In this document: positions 35,320 to 43,600 of the stretch, piece after piece | How the letters are laid out: each line of letters starts with the position of its first letter | Numbering within the stretch: the first letter of the stretch is position 1 | Notes under the pieces: generated by a model | Seen by the model: the letters and a program-made list of their open reading frames with translations, nothing else | What the model was told of the DNA's origin: nothing | Database searches by the model: none | Position numbers and translations under genes: made by a program | NCBI GenBank assembly: GCA_028289405.1 | Contig: JANQPP010000176.1 | Coordinates: 1 to 64,000 of the forward strand | Length of the DNA stretch: 64,000 nucleotides | DNA from: Pirellulales bacterium | GTDB lineage: Bacteria > Planctomycetota > Planctomycetia > Pirellulales > JANQPP01 | Direction of reading: 5' to 3'

Positions 35320-35793
35320 TCAAATCCGCTCGTGAAGCAGAACGGGCATGCGGTCGTGGCGGGTCATGACATGATAGTAGTGCGAAGCCGCTTCGGTGAG
35401 TACGTACACGCGAGGGACGTCTCGCGGTCTCCGCAGGAGCACGCCCCGCAGGCCGTCGCGCACCACGTACCAGATGCCACGGTCCAACACGTAGTTGGCG
35501 GGAATCTCGACCGGTTCTGGCTGGAGATGCCGCCAATACCCGGCTTCTAGATGTTCGCGATGGCACCACGCGCCGGGGGGGAAACCCTGTTCCTGTCGGG
35601 ATCGGCAGCCCCAGGCGTGGATGCCTAACTGTCCGGCGTGCCAGGCGGGCAGCCAAGGCCGTCCTTCCCGTCGCAGAAAACGGATTTCCTCGGGGGCTTG
35701 TTCCCCTCGGACCACGACTCGGCTTTCCAACTTGAATTGGCGGATGAGCCGCTGGGGAATTTCGCTTCGCAAGAGCGACACGCCATCGCACAT
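35320..35793 (-). CDS. Small SRAP-like protein (HMCES/YedK family, divergent)
   Basis: 157 residues. SRAP proteins cap abasic sites in single-stranded DNA by forming a thiazolidine link with the cysteine at position 2. Here the ATG at 35793 is followed directly by that cysteine (MCDGVSLL), a WG-containing strand occurs (IHAWGCRSR), and the C-terminal half has TEAASHYYHVMTRHDRMPVLL, matching the SRAP active-site segment with its histidine and HDRMP-(L/V)-L. The protein is about 60 residues shorter than E. coli YedK, and the NARxET motif is not recognisable, so the assignment is by motif only. It is the second gene after a Y-family polymerase, 18 bases behind it, which supports a DNA-damage role. 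Confidence 0.6.
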   Translation of the reverse strand: MCDGVSLLRSEIPQRLIRQFKLESRVVVRGEQAPEEIRFLRREGRPWLPAWHAGQLGIHAWGCRSRQEQGFPPGAWCHREHLEAGYWRHLQPEPVEIPANYVLDRGIWYVVRDGLRGVLLRRPRDVPRVYVLTEAASHYYHVMTRHDRMPVLLHERI

Positions 35794-35811
35794 GGGTCTT
35801 ACCAAGACGCG

Positions 35812-37035
35812 CTAAAAACAGAGTTTGCCATAGATATCACAAATGTCGTGTCCATTCGTGGGATCGGCATAAATATCGTGGAGCGGGAGCGTGGCACCGC
35901 TACGCACGGCGAACCGTCCCACTCGTTTGTTGATCAGCCGCTTTAAGCGGGCCGTTTCGATATCCTGGGCGGAGGGACGATCCAGCAGGCTTTGCTGCAC
36001 CGCGTGCCGGAAGGAAAGCCGCTCCGTGTTGAGATGCATGTGAGTCACGGTGTCGCCGGACCGATAGACGCGGTTGAAGATGTCCCGCGCCGCCGCCAGC
36101 AGGCGTGGAAATTGGGCCGTGGCTTCCGGGAGCGTGGTCCCGTCCCCGATGTAATGTCCTGATTCCAGGCGCAAGGAAAGGGAAAACGTTTCGCAAACCA
36201 CGCCGTGGCGGTCCAGTGCCTCCACGAGCCGTTCCACGTTGCGGACAAGCCAGGCGCGCAATCTCTCGATGTCCCGTGTGGGTCCCGACAAACTTCCGCC
36301 CCGTCCCACCATTTTGTGGGGAGGCCGGATGGTATCCAGCGGCAGGACCGGCTCGCCATGCAGCTCCCACCACAGGGCTTCTCCTTTCTTGGTAAGCAGC
36401 TTGCAGATGACATGGCGGTCGGTCGCGGCGAAGTTCCCCACCGTACGAATCTGCCTAGCATGCAGCTTGTCCGCGCTGCGCCAACCAATTCCCGCAATCT
36501 CCTCCACGGGACAGTCATGCAAAAAGGATTTTGTCTCCTCGGGATCCAAAAGTACCCGGCAGCCAAACGGCTTCACGGACTTGGCGGCCAACTTGGCGAG
36601 CGTGCGGGACCGCGAAACGCCAACGCTTACCGGAACGCCAACTCGACTGTGAATGCGTTCCCGCAACCTCATGGCCGCCTCGCTCAAGGGAGCTTCGAAA
36701 GTCCGCGAGAGCCAGGAAGCATCGAAGAACAGTTCATCGATCGAGTAATATTCCACGGCGGGGCTGACCTGCCGCACTTCATCCGCCATGCGGCGGGAAA
36801 GAATTTCGTACCAGGCGAAATCGCGTTTCACGAACACGGCTTCCGGGCAGAGCGGCCGCGCTTTCCAAATCGGCATGCCCGTGGAGATGCCCCGGGCTTT
36901 CAGTTCGTAACTTTTGGCGATCACACAGGCACCTTGATTGGACAAGACGCCCACCGGCTGCCCCATCAGATGTGGCAAACGTGCCCGCTCGCAAGAGACG
37001 TAGAAACAGTCGGCATCCAAAAACCCGATAAGCAT
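35812..37035 (-). CDS. Y-family translesion DNA polymerase (UmuC/DinB-like)
   Basis: 407 residues from the ATG at 37035. The catalytic palm shows MLIGFLDADCFYVSCERARLP, NQGACVIAKSYELKARGISTGMPIWKA and YYSIDELFFD, giving the metal-binding aspartates and the SIDE motif. A little-finger domain with SLRLESGHYIGDGTTLPEAT follows. The combination is nearer to UmuC than to DinB, but the UmuC C-terminal extension is missing. Such enzymes copy past damaged bases. Upstream in-frame starts would lie inside the promoter dyad, so the ATG at 37035 is preferred; the predicted transcript begins at about that codon. The polymerase and the SRAP-like gene form a compact two-gene operon. Confidence 0.9.
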   Translation of the reverse strand: MLIGFLDADCFYVSCERARLPHLMGQPVGVLSNQGACVIAKSYELKARGISTGMPIWKARPLCPEAVFVKRDFAWYEILSRRMADEVRQVSPAVEYYSIDELFFDASWLSRTFEAPLSEAAMRLRERIHSRVGVPVSVGVSRSRTLAKLAAKSVKPFGCRVLLDPEETKSFLHDCPVEEIAGIGWRSADKLHARQIRTVGNFAATDRHVICKLLTKKGEALWWELHGEPVLPLDTIRPPHKMVGRGGSLSGPTRDIERLRAWLVRNVERLVEALDRHGVVCETFSLSLRLESGHYIGDGTTLPEATAQFPRLLAAARDIFNRVYRSGDTVTHMHLNTERLSFRHAVQQSLLDRPSAQDIETARLKRLINKRVGRFAVRSGATLPLHDIYADPTNGHDICDIYGKLCF

Positions 37036-37042
37036 GCGACCT

Positions 37043-37071
37043 AGAATAATGTTCATTTGTACATTATTCAA
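37043..37071 (-). promoter_or_regulatory. Promoter of the polymerase operon with a 24-bp dyad between -35 and -10
   Basis: On the minus strand TTGAAT (37071-37066), 17 bases and TATTCT (37048-37043) form a promoter whose predicted start is within a base or two of the ATG at 37035, implying a leaderless mRNA. The spacer and box edges are covered by half-sites AATAATGTTC and GTACATTATT (37045-37068), nine of ten pairs matching around ATTT. This has the geometry of an SOS repressor site, but differs from the known LexA boxes of Firmicutes and Proteobacteria. Confidence 0.75.
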
Positions 37072-37341
37072 GCGTTAAATGTTTTCGCTCTGTGCGAGTG
37101 AACAACCCTGCCCGCGTGGACGGGACCGCCTGTGACATAGCACCGGTGATTCAGCAGGCGTTGTTCCTGTTCCATGACTTACTTCTGCCTACAGCGGCAC
37201 GGGCTCTCCGCCGGTTGCGGTTCGGCCTGGAAACCTTAAAATTGCTGTACATAAGATCAGAGCAACCAGAGCCGCCACCATGGATCATGCACGAGGATTG
37301 ATGCCGAATTGAACCAGACCGCTGCCAAAGGAGCTGTCAAA

Positions 37342-38652
37342 ATGGTATCCGAAGCGGATCGAATCATGATGATTTCGACGCACGGTTACGTGTCCGCGGA
37401 GCCGGAGTTTGGCAAGCCGGATACGGGTGGCCAGGTTGTTTTCGTGCTGGAACTTTCAAAGTGCTTGGCCCGAATGGGTTACCACGTCGACATTCTCACG
37501 CGTCAGTTCGAGGACCAGGCAGCCGAAGAAGCGGTCTCCGAGCGGGTAAATGTGCTTCGTTTTCCGTGCGGCGGTCGTGATTTCATTCCCAAGGAAACGC
37601 TCTGTGAAGCCATCCCGGAATGGGTCGAGAATGTCTCCCGCTACTTGCGCACGTCCGGGTTACACTACGGGTTCATCAACTCGCATTACTGGGATGCCGG
37701 TATCGCGGGCCAGGCGCTGGCCAATGTGTTCGGAATCCCCCACTTTCACACGCCCCATTCCATCGGTGCGTGGAAGCGGGACAACATGGATGGAGATGCC
37801 GAGGAATTGGAAGCCAAGTACAACTTCCAACATCGCATTCGTGAAGAGAAAGTCGTTTACGACGAATGCGATCTGCTGATCGCGACGACGCCGGCACAGC
37901 GGGAAATCCTTTCCGGCACGGAATACGACGTGCCCACGGAAAAAATCCACGTGATTCCGCCGGGTTATGATGACCGGCGTTTCTTCCCAGTTTCCCGGGC
38001 AAGCCGAGCCACGGTAAAGCAGGAGCTAGATCTGGAAGGCCCCATCATCATGGCCGTGGGGCGCATGGCCAAGAATAAAGGGTACGATCTTTTGCTCCGT
38101 GCCATGCCGCCTGTCTTCCAAAGGATCAACGATGCGCGGCTGCTCCTCGCGGTCGGTTCTTCGGAGCCGAACGAAGGTGAATTGCAGCAGATCGAAGACC
38201 TTCGAAATTTGGCACGTGACCTGGGAATTCGCGATCGCGTCTTGTTCCGAGATTACATTCCGGACGAACTGCTCGCGAATTATTATCGCGCCGCGGATGT
38301 CTTTGCCCTCAGCAGCCGGTACGAACCGTTTGGTATGACCGCGGTGGAGGCCATGGCCTGCGGCACGCCCACGGTTATTACCACCGAGGGTGGGCTGTGG
38401 GAACACGTACGCTGGGGAGTCGAAGCCATTTACGCGAACCCCTTCGATCCGGAGGCATTCGGGCACGCCATCGCGTCCGTGTTGCAGTATCCCCGAGTGT
38501 ATGCCCAACTGGCTCGTTTTGGTTCGCAAAAGTCACGGGCCAAATTCACCTGGACCGGCGTGGCTCATCAGATGCTTGCCGCAGTGGAGTTCCGTACCGA
38601 CGGCTTGTGTGAATTCCTCCACGAAGACCCCGTGCACGAAGAGATCGGCTAG
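37342..38652 (+). CDS. GT4-family glycosyltransferase, sucrose-synthase/sucrose-phosphate-synthase type
   Basis: 436 residues. The N-terminal domain opens with RIMMISTHGYVSAEPEFGKPDTGGQVVFVLELSKCLARMG, the sucrose-synthase/SPS signature (GxPDTGGQVxY-like), and HFHTPHSIGAWKRDNM contacts the donor. The C-terminal domain shows PPGYDDRRFFP, VGRMAKNKGYDLLLRAMP, the EPFGMTAVEAMACGTPTVITTEGG motif with the catalytic glutamates, and ends in an acidic tail. This points to transfer of glucose or mannose to a sugar phosphate or fructose. AAAGGAG lies 8 bases before the ATG at 37342; a TTG start 33 bases upstream is less likely. The convergent neighbour is a GH100 invertase, suggesting sucrose or mannosylfructose metabolism. 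Confidence 0.85.
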   Translation: MVSEADRIMMISTHGYVSAEPEFGKPDTGGQVVFVLELSKCLARMGYHVDILTRQFEDQAAEEAVSERVNVLRFPCGGRDFIPKETLCEAIPEWVENVSRYLRTSGLHYGFINSHYWDAGIAGQALANVFGIPHFHTPHSIGAWKRDNMDGDAEELEAKYNFQHRIREEKVVYDECDLLIATTPAQREILSGTEYDVPTEKIHVIPPGYDDRRFFPVSRASRATVKQELDLEGPIIMAVGRMAKNKGYDLLLRAMPPVFQRINDARLLLAVGSSEPNEGELQQIEDLRNLARDLGIRDRVLFRDYIPDELLANYYRAADVFALSSRYEPFGMTAVEAMACGTPTVITTEGGLWEHVRWGVEAIYANPFDPEAFGHAIASVLQYPRVYAQLARFGSQKSRAKFTWTGVAHQMLAAVEFRTDGLCEFLHEDPVHEEIG

Positions 38653-38764
38653 CGCGAGCCGCACGTACGGCGGCGGCTTCGGGGATGATGGTGGCGTTTT
38701 TGGCAGCCCCCGCACGACCGTTTCATGCGTGAGTAAAGGTCGGTAGCCGAACGCCAAGTGCGCG

Positions 38765-40069
38765 TTAGACGTGCCAAATGTTCGAATCTGGGTCCACGTG
38801 CAGCTCATGGCAAGCCCGCACATAGCTGGCCGCGCTCCAAGCCTGATAGGTTTTGCCCATGGGCCGGCCCGTCACGCCATGATGCCACTCATTGAATTCC
38901 CATTCCGCGCTAGCGCCTTGGGAGCAAAGCTTCGTGAGATTCACTAATTCCCGCCGGGCCAAGTCGCGCATGCCCAAGCGATGGATGTACCGTACCCACA
39001 AGCCGCCGATGAAGGGCCAGATGCCACCATTGTGATAATGGTTCGGTAGATTGAGCAGGTTCACGGTAAAGTAATCCCGCCATTCAGGATCACCCGCCTG
39101 AATCGGTGGATAGACGTTTCGCACGGGGGCGGGATCATTGACTCCCACGCCCCAGAGGAAGCGGAAGGTCATCATGGCCCGATCACGATCCAGCAAATTG
39201 GTCAAGTACGCCAGCAGATTGCCATAGACATCGCACCGCCAACTGTAACTAAATGGCGATATTTGCGCCACCAGATAACGAGCATCGCCCAACTCGAATT
39301 GTACGTCCGCGAAGCTGGGGCGATGCCCTTCCGCGTGGTTCTCGTCGGTGGACGGCCAAAAACTCTGGAGGATCACCCGGGCCACGTGCTGCGCCCACTT
39401 TTCGTAATCTTGGGCGCGATCCTCTTCTCCCAAATGATATAGAACCTGGGCATAGCAACGGAGACAGCGATGCCAGAGCACCTCGTCATACAGAACATGA
39501 TAACTACGGTCGAAGAGATCCGTCCAATCGCCCGCCTCGGGGATTTCGAGCATGCCGCAATTGTTGGAGTCCAACGCACTGAGCCAATCCATCGCGCGCT
39601 GCAGCGAGTCGGCGAATTCCTCGATGAGCGAATAATCACCGGTATGTTCCGCATAGCGCCACATCGCGATGATGACCCACAGCGCGCCATCAATGGACGT
39701 GATGCCGCCAACTCCGCCATACTCCGGTTCATCCGTGTCGAGGAGCACATGCGCCGGCAATTGTCCGGCGGGAGCTTGATGCATCCAGATCGTACGCAAG
39801 GTCGCGATTTGGCACTGCCGGATGTCCTCGTCATCCAGGTCCAGCGTCCAGCAAATCGTCTTGGACCCGTCCCGAGCCCATACGGAACGGTAATTGGCAT
39901 CCGTTCCATAAACCTGATTATCTTGCAGTGAGCAGGCGGAAAATCCCTTGGGCGTGATGTTTCGCCGTAACGCCTCCAGAGCCATCTGGTAACCCCGTTG
40001 CAGCAGCCCCTGCTCCTCCGCGGAGAGCTCGCGATACTCGCTGGGGTCAAACAGAATGCGTTTTGCCAC
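38765..40069 (-). CDS. GH100 neutral/alkaline invertase family protein
   Basis: 434 residues from a GTG with AAAGG upstream. The (alpha/alpha)6-barrel motifs of the GH100 family are visible: YRSVWARDGSKTICWTL, PAHVLLDTDEPEYGGVGGITSIDG, IPEAGDWTDLFDRSYHVLYDEVLW with the catalytic aspartate in AGDW-x-D, SFADVQFELGDARYLVAQISPF, and the C-terminal EWEFNEWHHGVTGRPMGKTYQAWSAASY with the general base region. Family members hydrolyse sucrose to glucose and fructose at neutral pH in plants and cyanobacteria. There is no signal peptide, so the enzyme is cytoplasmic. It converges on the glycosyltransferase gene at 37342-38652, and the two probably act on the same disaccharide. Confidence 0.88.
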   Translation of the reverse strand: MAKRILFDPSEYRELSAEEQGLLQRGYQMALEALRRNITPKGFSACSLQDNQVYGTDANYRSVWARDGSKTICWTLDLDDEDIRQCQIATLRTIWMHQAPAGQLPAHVLLDTDEPEYGGVGGITSIDGALWVIIAMWRYAEHTGDYSLIEEFADSLQRAMDWLSALDSNNCGMLEIPEAGDWTDLFDRSYHVLYDEVLWHRCLRCYAQVLYHLGEEDRAQDYEKWAQHVARVILQSFWPSTDENHAEGHRPSFADVQFELGDARYLVAQISPFSYSWRCDVYGNLLAYLTNLLDRDRAMMTFRFLWGVGVNDPAPVRNVYPPIQAGDPEWRDYFTVNLLNLPNHYHNGGIWPFIGGLWVRYIHRLGMRDLARRELVNLTKLCSQGASAEWEFNEWHHGVTGRPMGKTYQAWSAASYVRACHELHVDPDSNIWHV

Positions 40070-40386
40070 CTGCTCAACCTTTCAAAGATTTCCGCATTGA
40101 CCGTGAGCCATGAAAACAGATCACGGAAACCTTGGAAAAAAGGGGGTCGGGGTTCACGAAATCCGGCGGCTTTCAGGCGTGAAACGCCGGCGGGCACACG
40201 GAGCCGAAAATGTTCCCCATTGGCTGTAAATTCACCGTGATGAACAAAGAATACGTTTCAACGAGGGAAAATCCAATTTCGTTTTCTCCCAGATGTCAAA
40301 GGCGTTGGGAGTCGGAGCATGCCAAGAGAATATCGCTCTTAAGGACCTGGGGACAAAACGTCACTGCATCCGCGAATTTTGGCCTC

Positions 40387-40446
40387 TATCGGCCGTGAAA
40401 CGCCGATAGACGAACGTGAATGAGGGTTTTGTCCGTTGGCTTCAAG
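40387..40446 (+). repeat. Intergenic ~60-nt structured element, copy B
   Basis: The best-formed copy: TATCGGC (40387-40393) pairs with GCCGATA (40402-40408) around CGTGAAAC, then AACG pairs with CGTT, followed by TTGGCTTCAAG. Identical blocks with copy A include TATCGGCCGTGAA and CCGTTGGCTT; with copy C, ACGCCGATAGAC. Confidence 0.7.
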
Positions 40447-40511
40447 TATTTGTGCGATTCATCGTCCACTTTTCGGCAATCCGGCGCACCAAACACCAGG
40501 CTGAATCAACG

Positions 40512-40546
40512 AAAACGGGCCGTCCCAAAAAGGGGCGGCCCGTTTT
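40512..40546 (-). terminator. Terminator hairpin downstream of the giant beta-helix gene
   Basis: AAAACGGGCCG-T-CCC (40512-40526) pairs with GGG-G-CGGCCCGTTTT (40532-40546) around five As; the flanking A and T runs make it usable from either strand. From the minus strand one C-A mismatch appears. It lies about 60 bases beyond the stop at 40608. Two further hairpins precede it: CACGGCAG/CTGCCGTG (40562-40583) and CCTAACG/CGTTAGG (40594-40612), the last containing the stop codon. Confidence 0.75.
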
Positions 40547-40607
40547 ACAAGTCCTGTGATCCACGGCAGACGGGGCTGCCGTGTCATCTCTACCCTAACG
40601 TTTGCCG

Positions 40608-43600
40608 TTAGGAAAGGAGGTCGTCAAGAATATCCTCCATACCATCAAGAGCAGGTGGGGGAGAGACTTGGTCAATCTTGTCCCAAACTTCGTTCGTCTT
40701 GGCGGCCAAGCCGTTTCCAGCCGAATCGGTGATGTCGCTCGGGTTTACGCGGAGGTTATACCGCCCCGCTCCACCGGTGACATTCGACAAGCCGCTCAAT
40801 TCGTACGTCGTGGGATCGATCTGGGTCAAGACGTGCGTGGCCGGATCAATCAGGTTGCCCGCCCCGTCATTCGACTTGTCCAGGTTAAGGTCGCTCAGAT
40901 CGAAGTTGAGAACCGCTTCGCTGAAGCGAATCGTCAACGTATCGACCGTGGCGGGAGTCGGATCTGGCACCACCGCGTCCACGGATACCGTGGGGGCCGT
41001 CGTATCGGGAGCACCGGAGACGGTCCACAGGGCGTTGTCTTTACGGGCCAAGGGATTGCCCGCTTCATCGGCGATGCCTGGACCACCATTCACGCGGAAG
41101 TTGTAGTTGCCTTCCCCAGCCGTGACATTGGCCAAGCCGCTGATGCGATACGTAGTGGCGTCGACCTGCGTCAGCGTATGGACGGTCGGGTCAATCAAAT
41201 TGCCCTTGCCGTCACTCGCCTTGTCCAGGTTGAGGTCGGTGATATCGACCCCCACGACCGGTTCGCTGAAGGTGAAGTCGATCGTGTCCACCGCCGTGGA
41301 CCGCGGGCTCGCAATATCTTCGATCTCCACCGTGGGCGGATCGAGGTCGGCGCCGCTGTCCAAGATGGTCCACAACTCGTTGGTCTTGCCTTGGAGCGGA
41401 TTGCCTTGCAGGTCCGTGATGCCCGGATCAGGTACGCCGGGGGATCCAGGACCGTTGACCCGGAAGTTGTAATTACCCGGGGCGGAAGTCACACCAGTCA
41501 GCCCGGTCAGCAAGTAGGTCGTATCGTCCAGTTGGACGAGCTGATGGTCGTCCGTATTCAGGAGATTACCAGCTCCATCACCATCCAAGTCGAGGTTCAG
41601 ATCACCGAAGTCGAAGCCCACGACCGGATCACTAAAGCGGATGGTGAGGGTATCGACCGGCGTGAGCCGCGGATCCGGAACCACCTGGTCTACCGTGACC
41701 GTCGGACCGACGGCCTGCGGTTCTTGCACCGTGAAGAGAGCGTTGTCCTTGTTCGCCAACGCGTTCCCGGCGACATCCGTGATGCCCGCTCCAGCGTTGA
41801 TGCGGAAGTTGTAGTTACCCGCTCCCGCCGTGACGTTGGACAGGCCCCGCACTTCGTAGGTGAGGTCGTCGATCTTCACCACGACATGGGAATTCGGGTT
41901 CAGCAGGTTGCCTTGTCCGTCATTCGCCTTATCCAGGTTGAAGTCCGACAAATCCACGCCATTCACTGGCTCGCTGAACCGGGCCACGATCACGTCCACC
42001 GGAGTGGTGCGTGGGCTGGCAACCGGATCCAGCGTGACCGTGGGAGCCTGGTTATCGACGCCGACGGTCACCGTTAGCGTGTCGCTGCCGATGCCTCCGG
42101 CATTGTCGTTGACCGTCACGGTCACGGTGAACTCACCACCCGTGGTGTAGGTGTGGTTCAGTTGGAAGGTTTTGCCATCCAAGGGCAAAGCCTGCGTTCC
42201 CGAGCCATCGCCGTAGTTCACCGTGGCAGTCCAGATATCCTGGTTGGGATCGCTGAAGCTGCCCGACTGCACGAAGGGCACATTCAACAGCACGTTGGCG
42301 TCCGCTCCAGCATTCACCACCGGGGTGGCGTTAGTGAACGTGAAGTCCACGAAGCCGAAGTTGAAATCGTCCACGTCGTGGTCGATGACTTCCTCGATCG
42401 CCGAGCCCGTCGTGGAGAAGAAGAGGTTGCCCTCGGCGGCCGTATCCAACGGAATCCCTTGCGGTCCAGGCAGGCTATAGCCGGGACCCGTGTTGGTATT
42501 CACGATGGCCCGAGCCCGTCCCGCTCCCGGGAAGTAATTGGAGAAGTCGTTGCCCCCCAAGCTGGTACCCAAACCGGTAAAGTTGGTCTGCGTGTCCTGC
42601 TGTCCGGCATCCACGAAGGCGGCTCCCGTGACGAGCAGGCCAGCGAAGGTGTTCGACCTTAGGTCGTTCCCTTCCAGCAAGGCCGCCCCGCCGGCGGAGG
42701 CCCGCACGCCCGTGACGTTGCCGGTGATGGCGTTGTCGATGATCGTGGCGGCACCACCCACGACATGGACGCCGTTGGTATTGCCGCCGATCGTGGGACC
42801 GTTGCGAATAATTTCCGCGAAGGACAAGTAGCCATTGGCGCCTCCGTCCCCTTCGAAGACCCGCACGCCGTCGGTGGCACCGGCGATCGTGTTCGGATCC
42901 CCTTCGCCGGGACCGCCCACGACGACATGCACCATCTTATCCGCGTCGGCACCGACGGTGTTGCGGAGCAACTCGACACCATACCGGAAACCGGTGATGT
43001 TATTGCCGCGTACTTTGGCGAAGCTGTCCAGGTTGGCGGCATCCTTGTTGATGAACTGCTTCACATTTTCCGTGACGACGACGCCCGCACCGGTGCCCGC
43101 TCCATCGACGATGCTGCCGGAACTAAACAGATTATTACGGAAGACGTCCACGGTGCCTTCGGGGTTGCCCACGAGGAAGATACCGGTGTCGCGGCCCGCC
43201 GCATTAATTTGATTATCCACGATCGTGACCAGGCCCTGCGAGTTGTAGAGCTGCACGCCCCGCTCGGTGGCTGGATCGATGATCAAATCGAACGTATTGT
43301 CGTCGATCATCGTGCCCGCCGTCAGACCGCGACCGTCAACCCCAATTCCCACACTGCGGAAATTGCTATCGGTAAGAGTGAAGTTCGTGTTGTCACCACG
43401 AACACCCACGTTCGCGTTGCGAATATTCACGGACTCGATCAGCGGATTCCCCGAATCGACTTCGATGGCGTTGGTGAACCGTCCGGTGCCGACAACACCG
43501 TCGAGCGTCAAATTGCGGACGGTGACGTTTTCGCTGCTAACCACGAAACCGTCGCCGTTCTGTTTGTCGGGATCGAAGTTGTCCCGCCCGATGACCACAT

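Larger units (their letters stand above)
40070..40607. other. Hairpin-rich intergenic region upstream of the invertase gene
   Basis: About 540 non-coding bases containing CCGTGA-N14-TCACGG (40101-40126), GGCGT-GAA-ACGCC (40176-40188), structured repeat copy B, and three hairpins at the end of the giant gene. No frame looks like a gene. The density of inverted repeats suggests one or more small RNAs. Confidence 0.45.

Noticed and set aside
37045-37068. Known LexA box at the polymerase promoter
   Set aside because: The dyad does not match the CGAACN4GTTCG or CTGTN8ACAG types, so the binder cannot be named as LexA from sequence.
40602-42077. Long plus-strand frames across the giant beta-helix gene
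   Set aside because: Antisense shadows of repetitive coding sequence.
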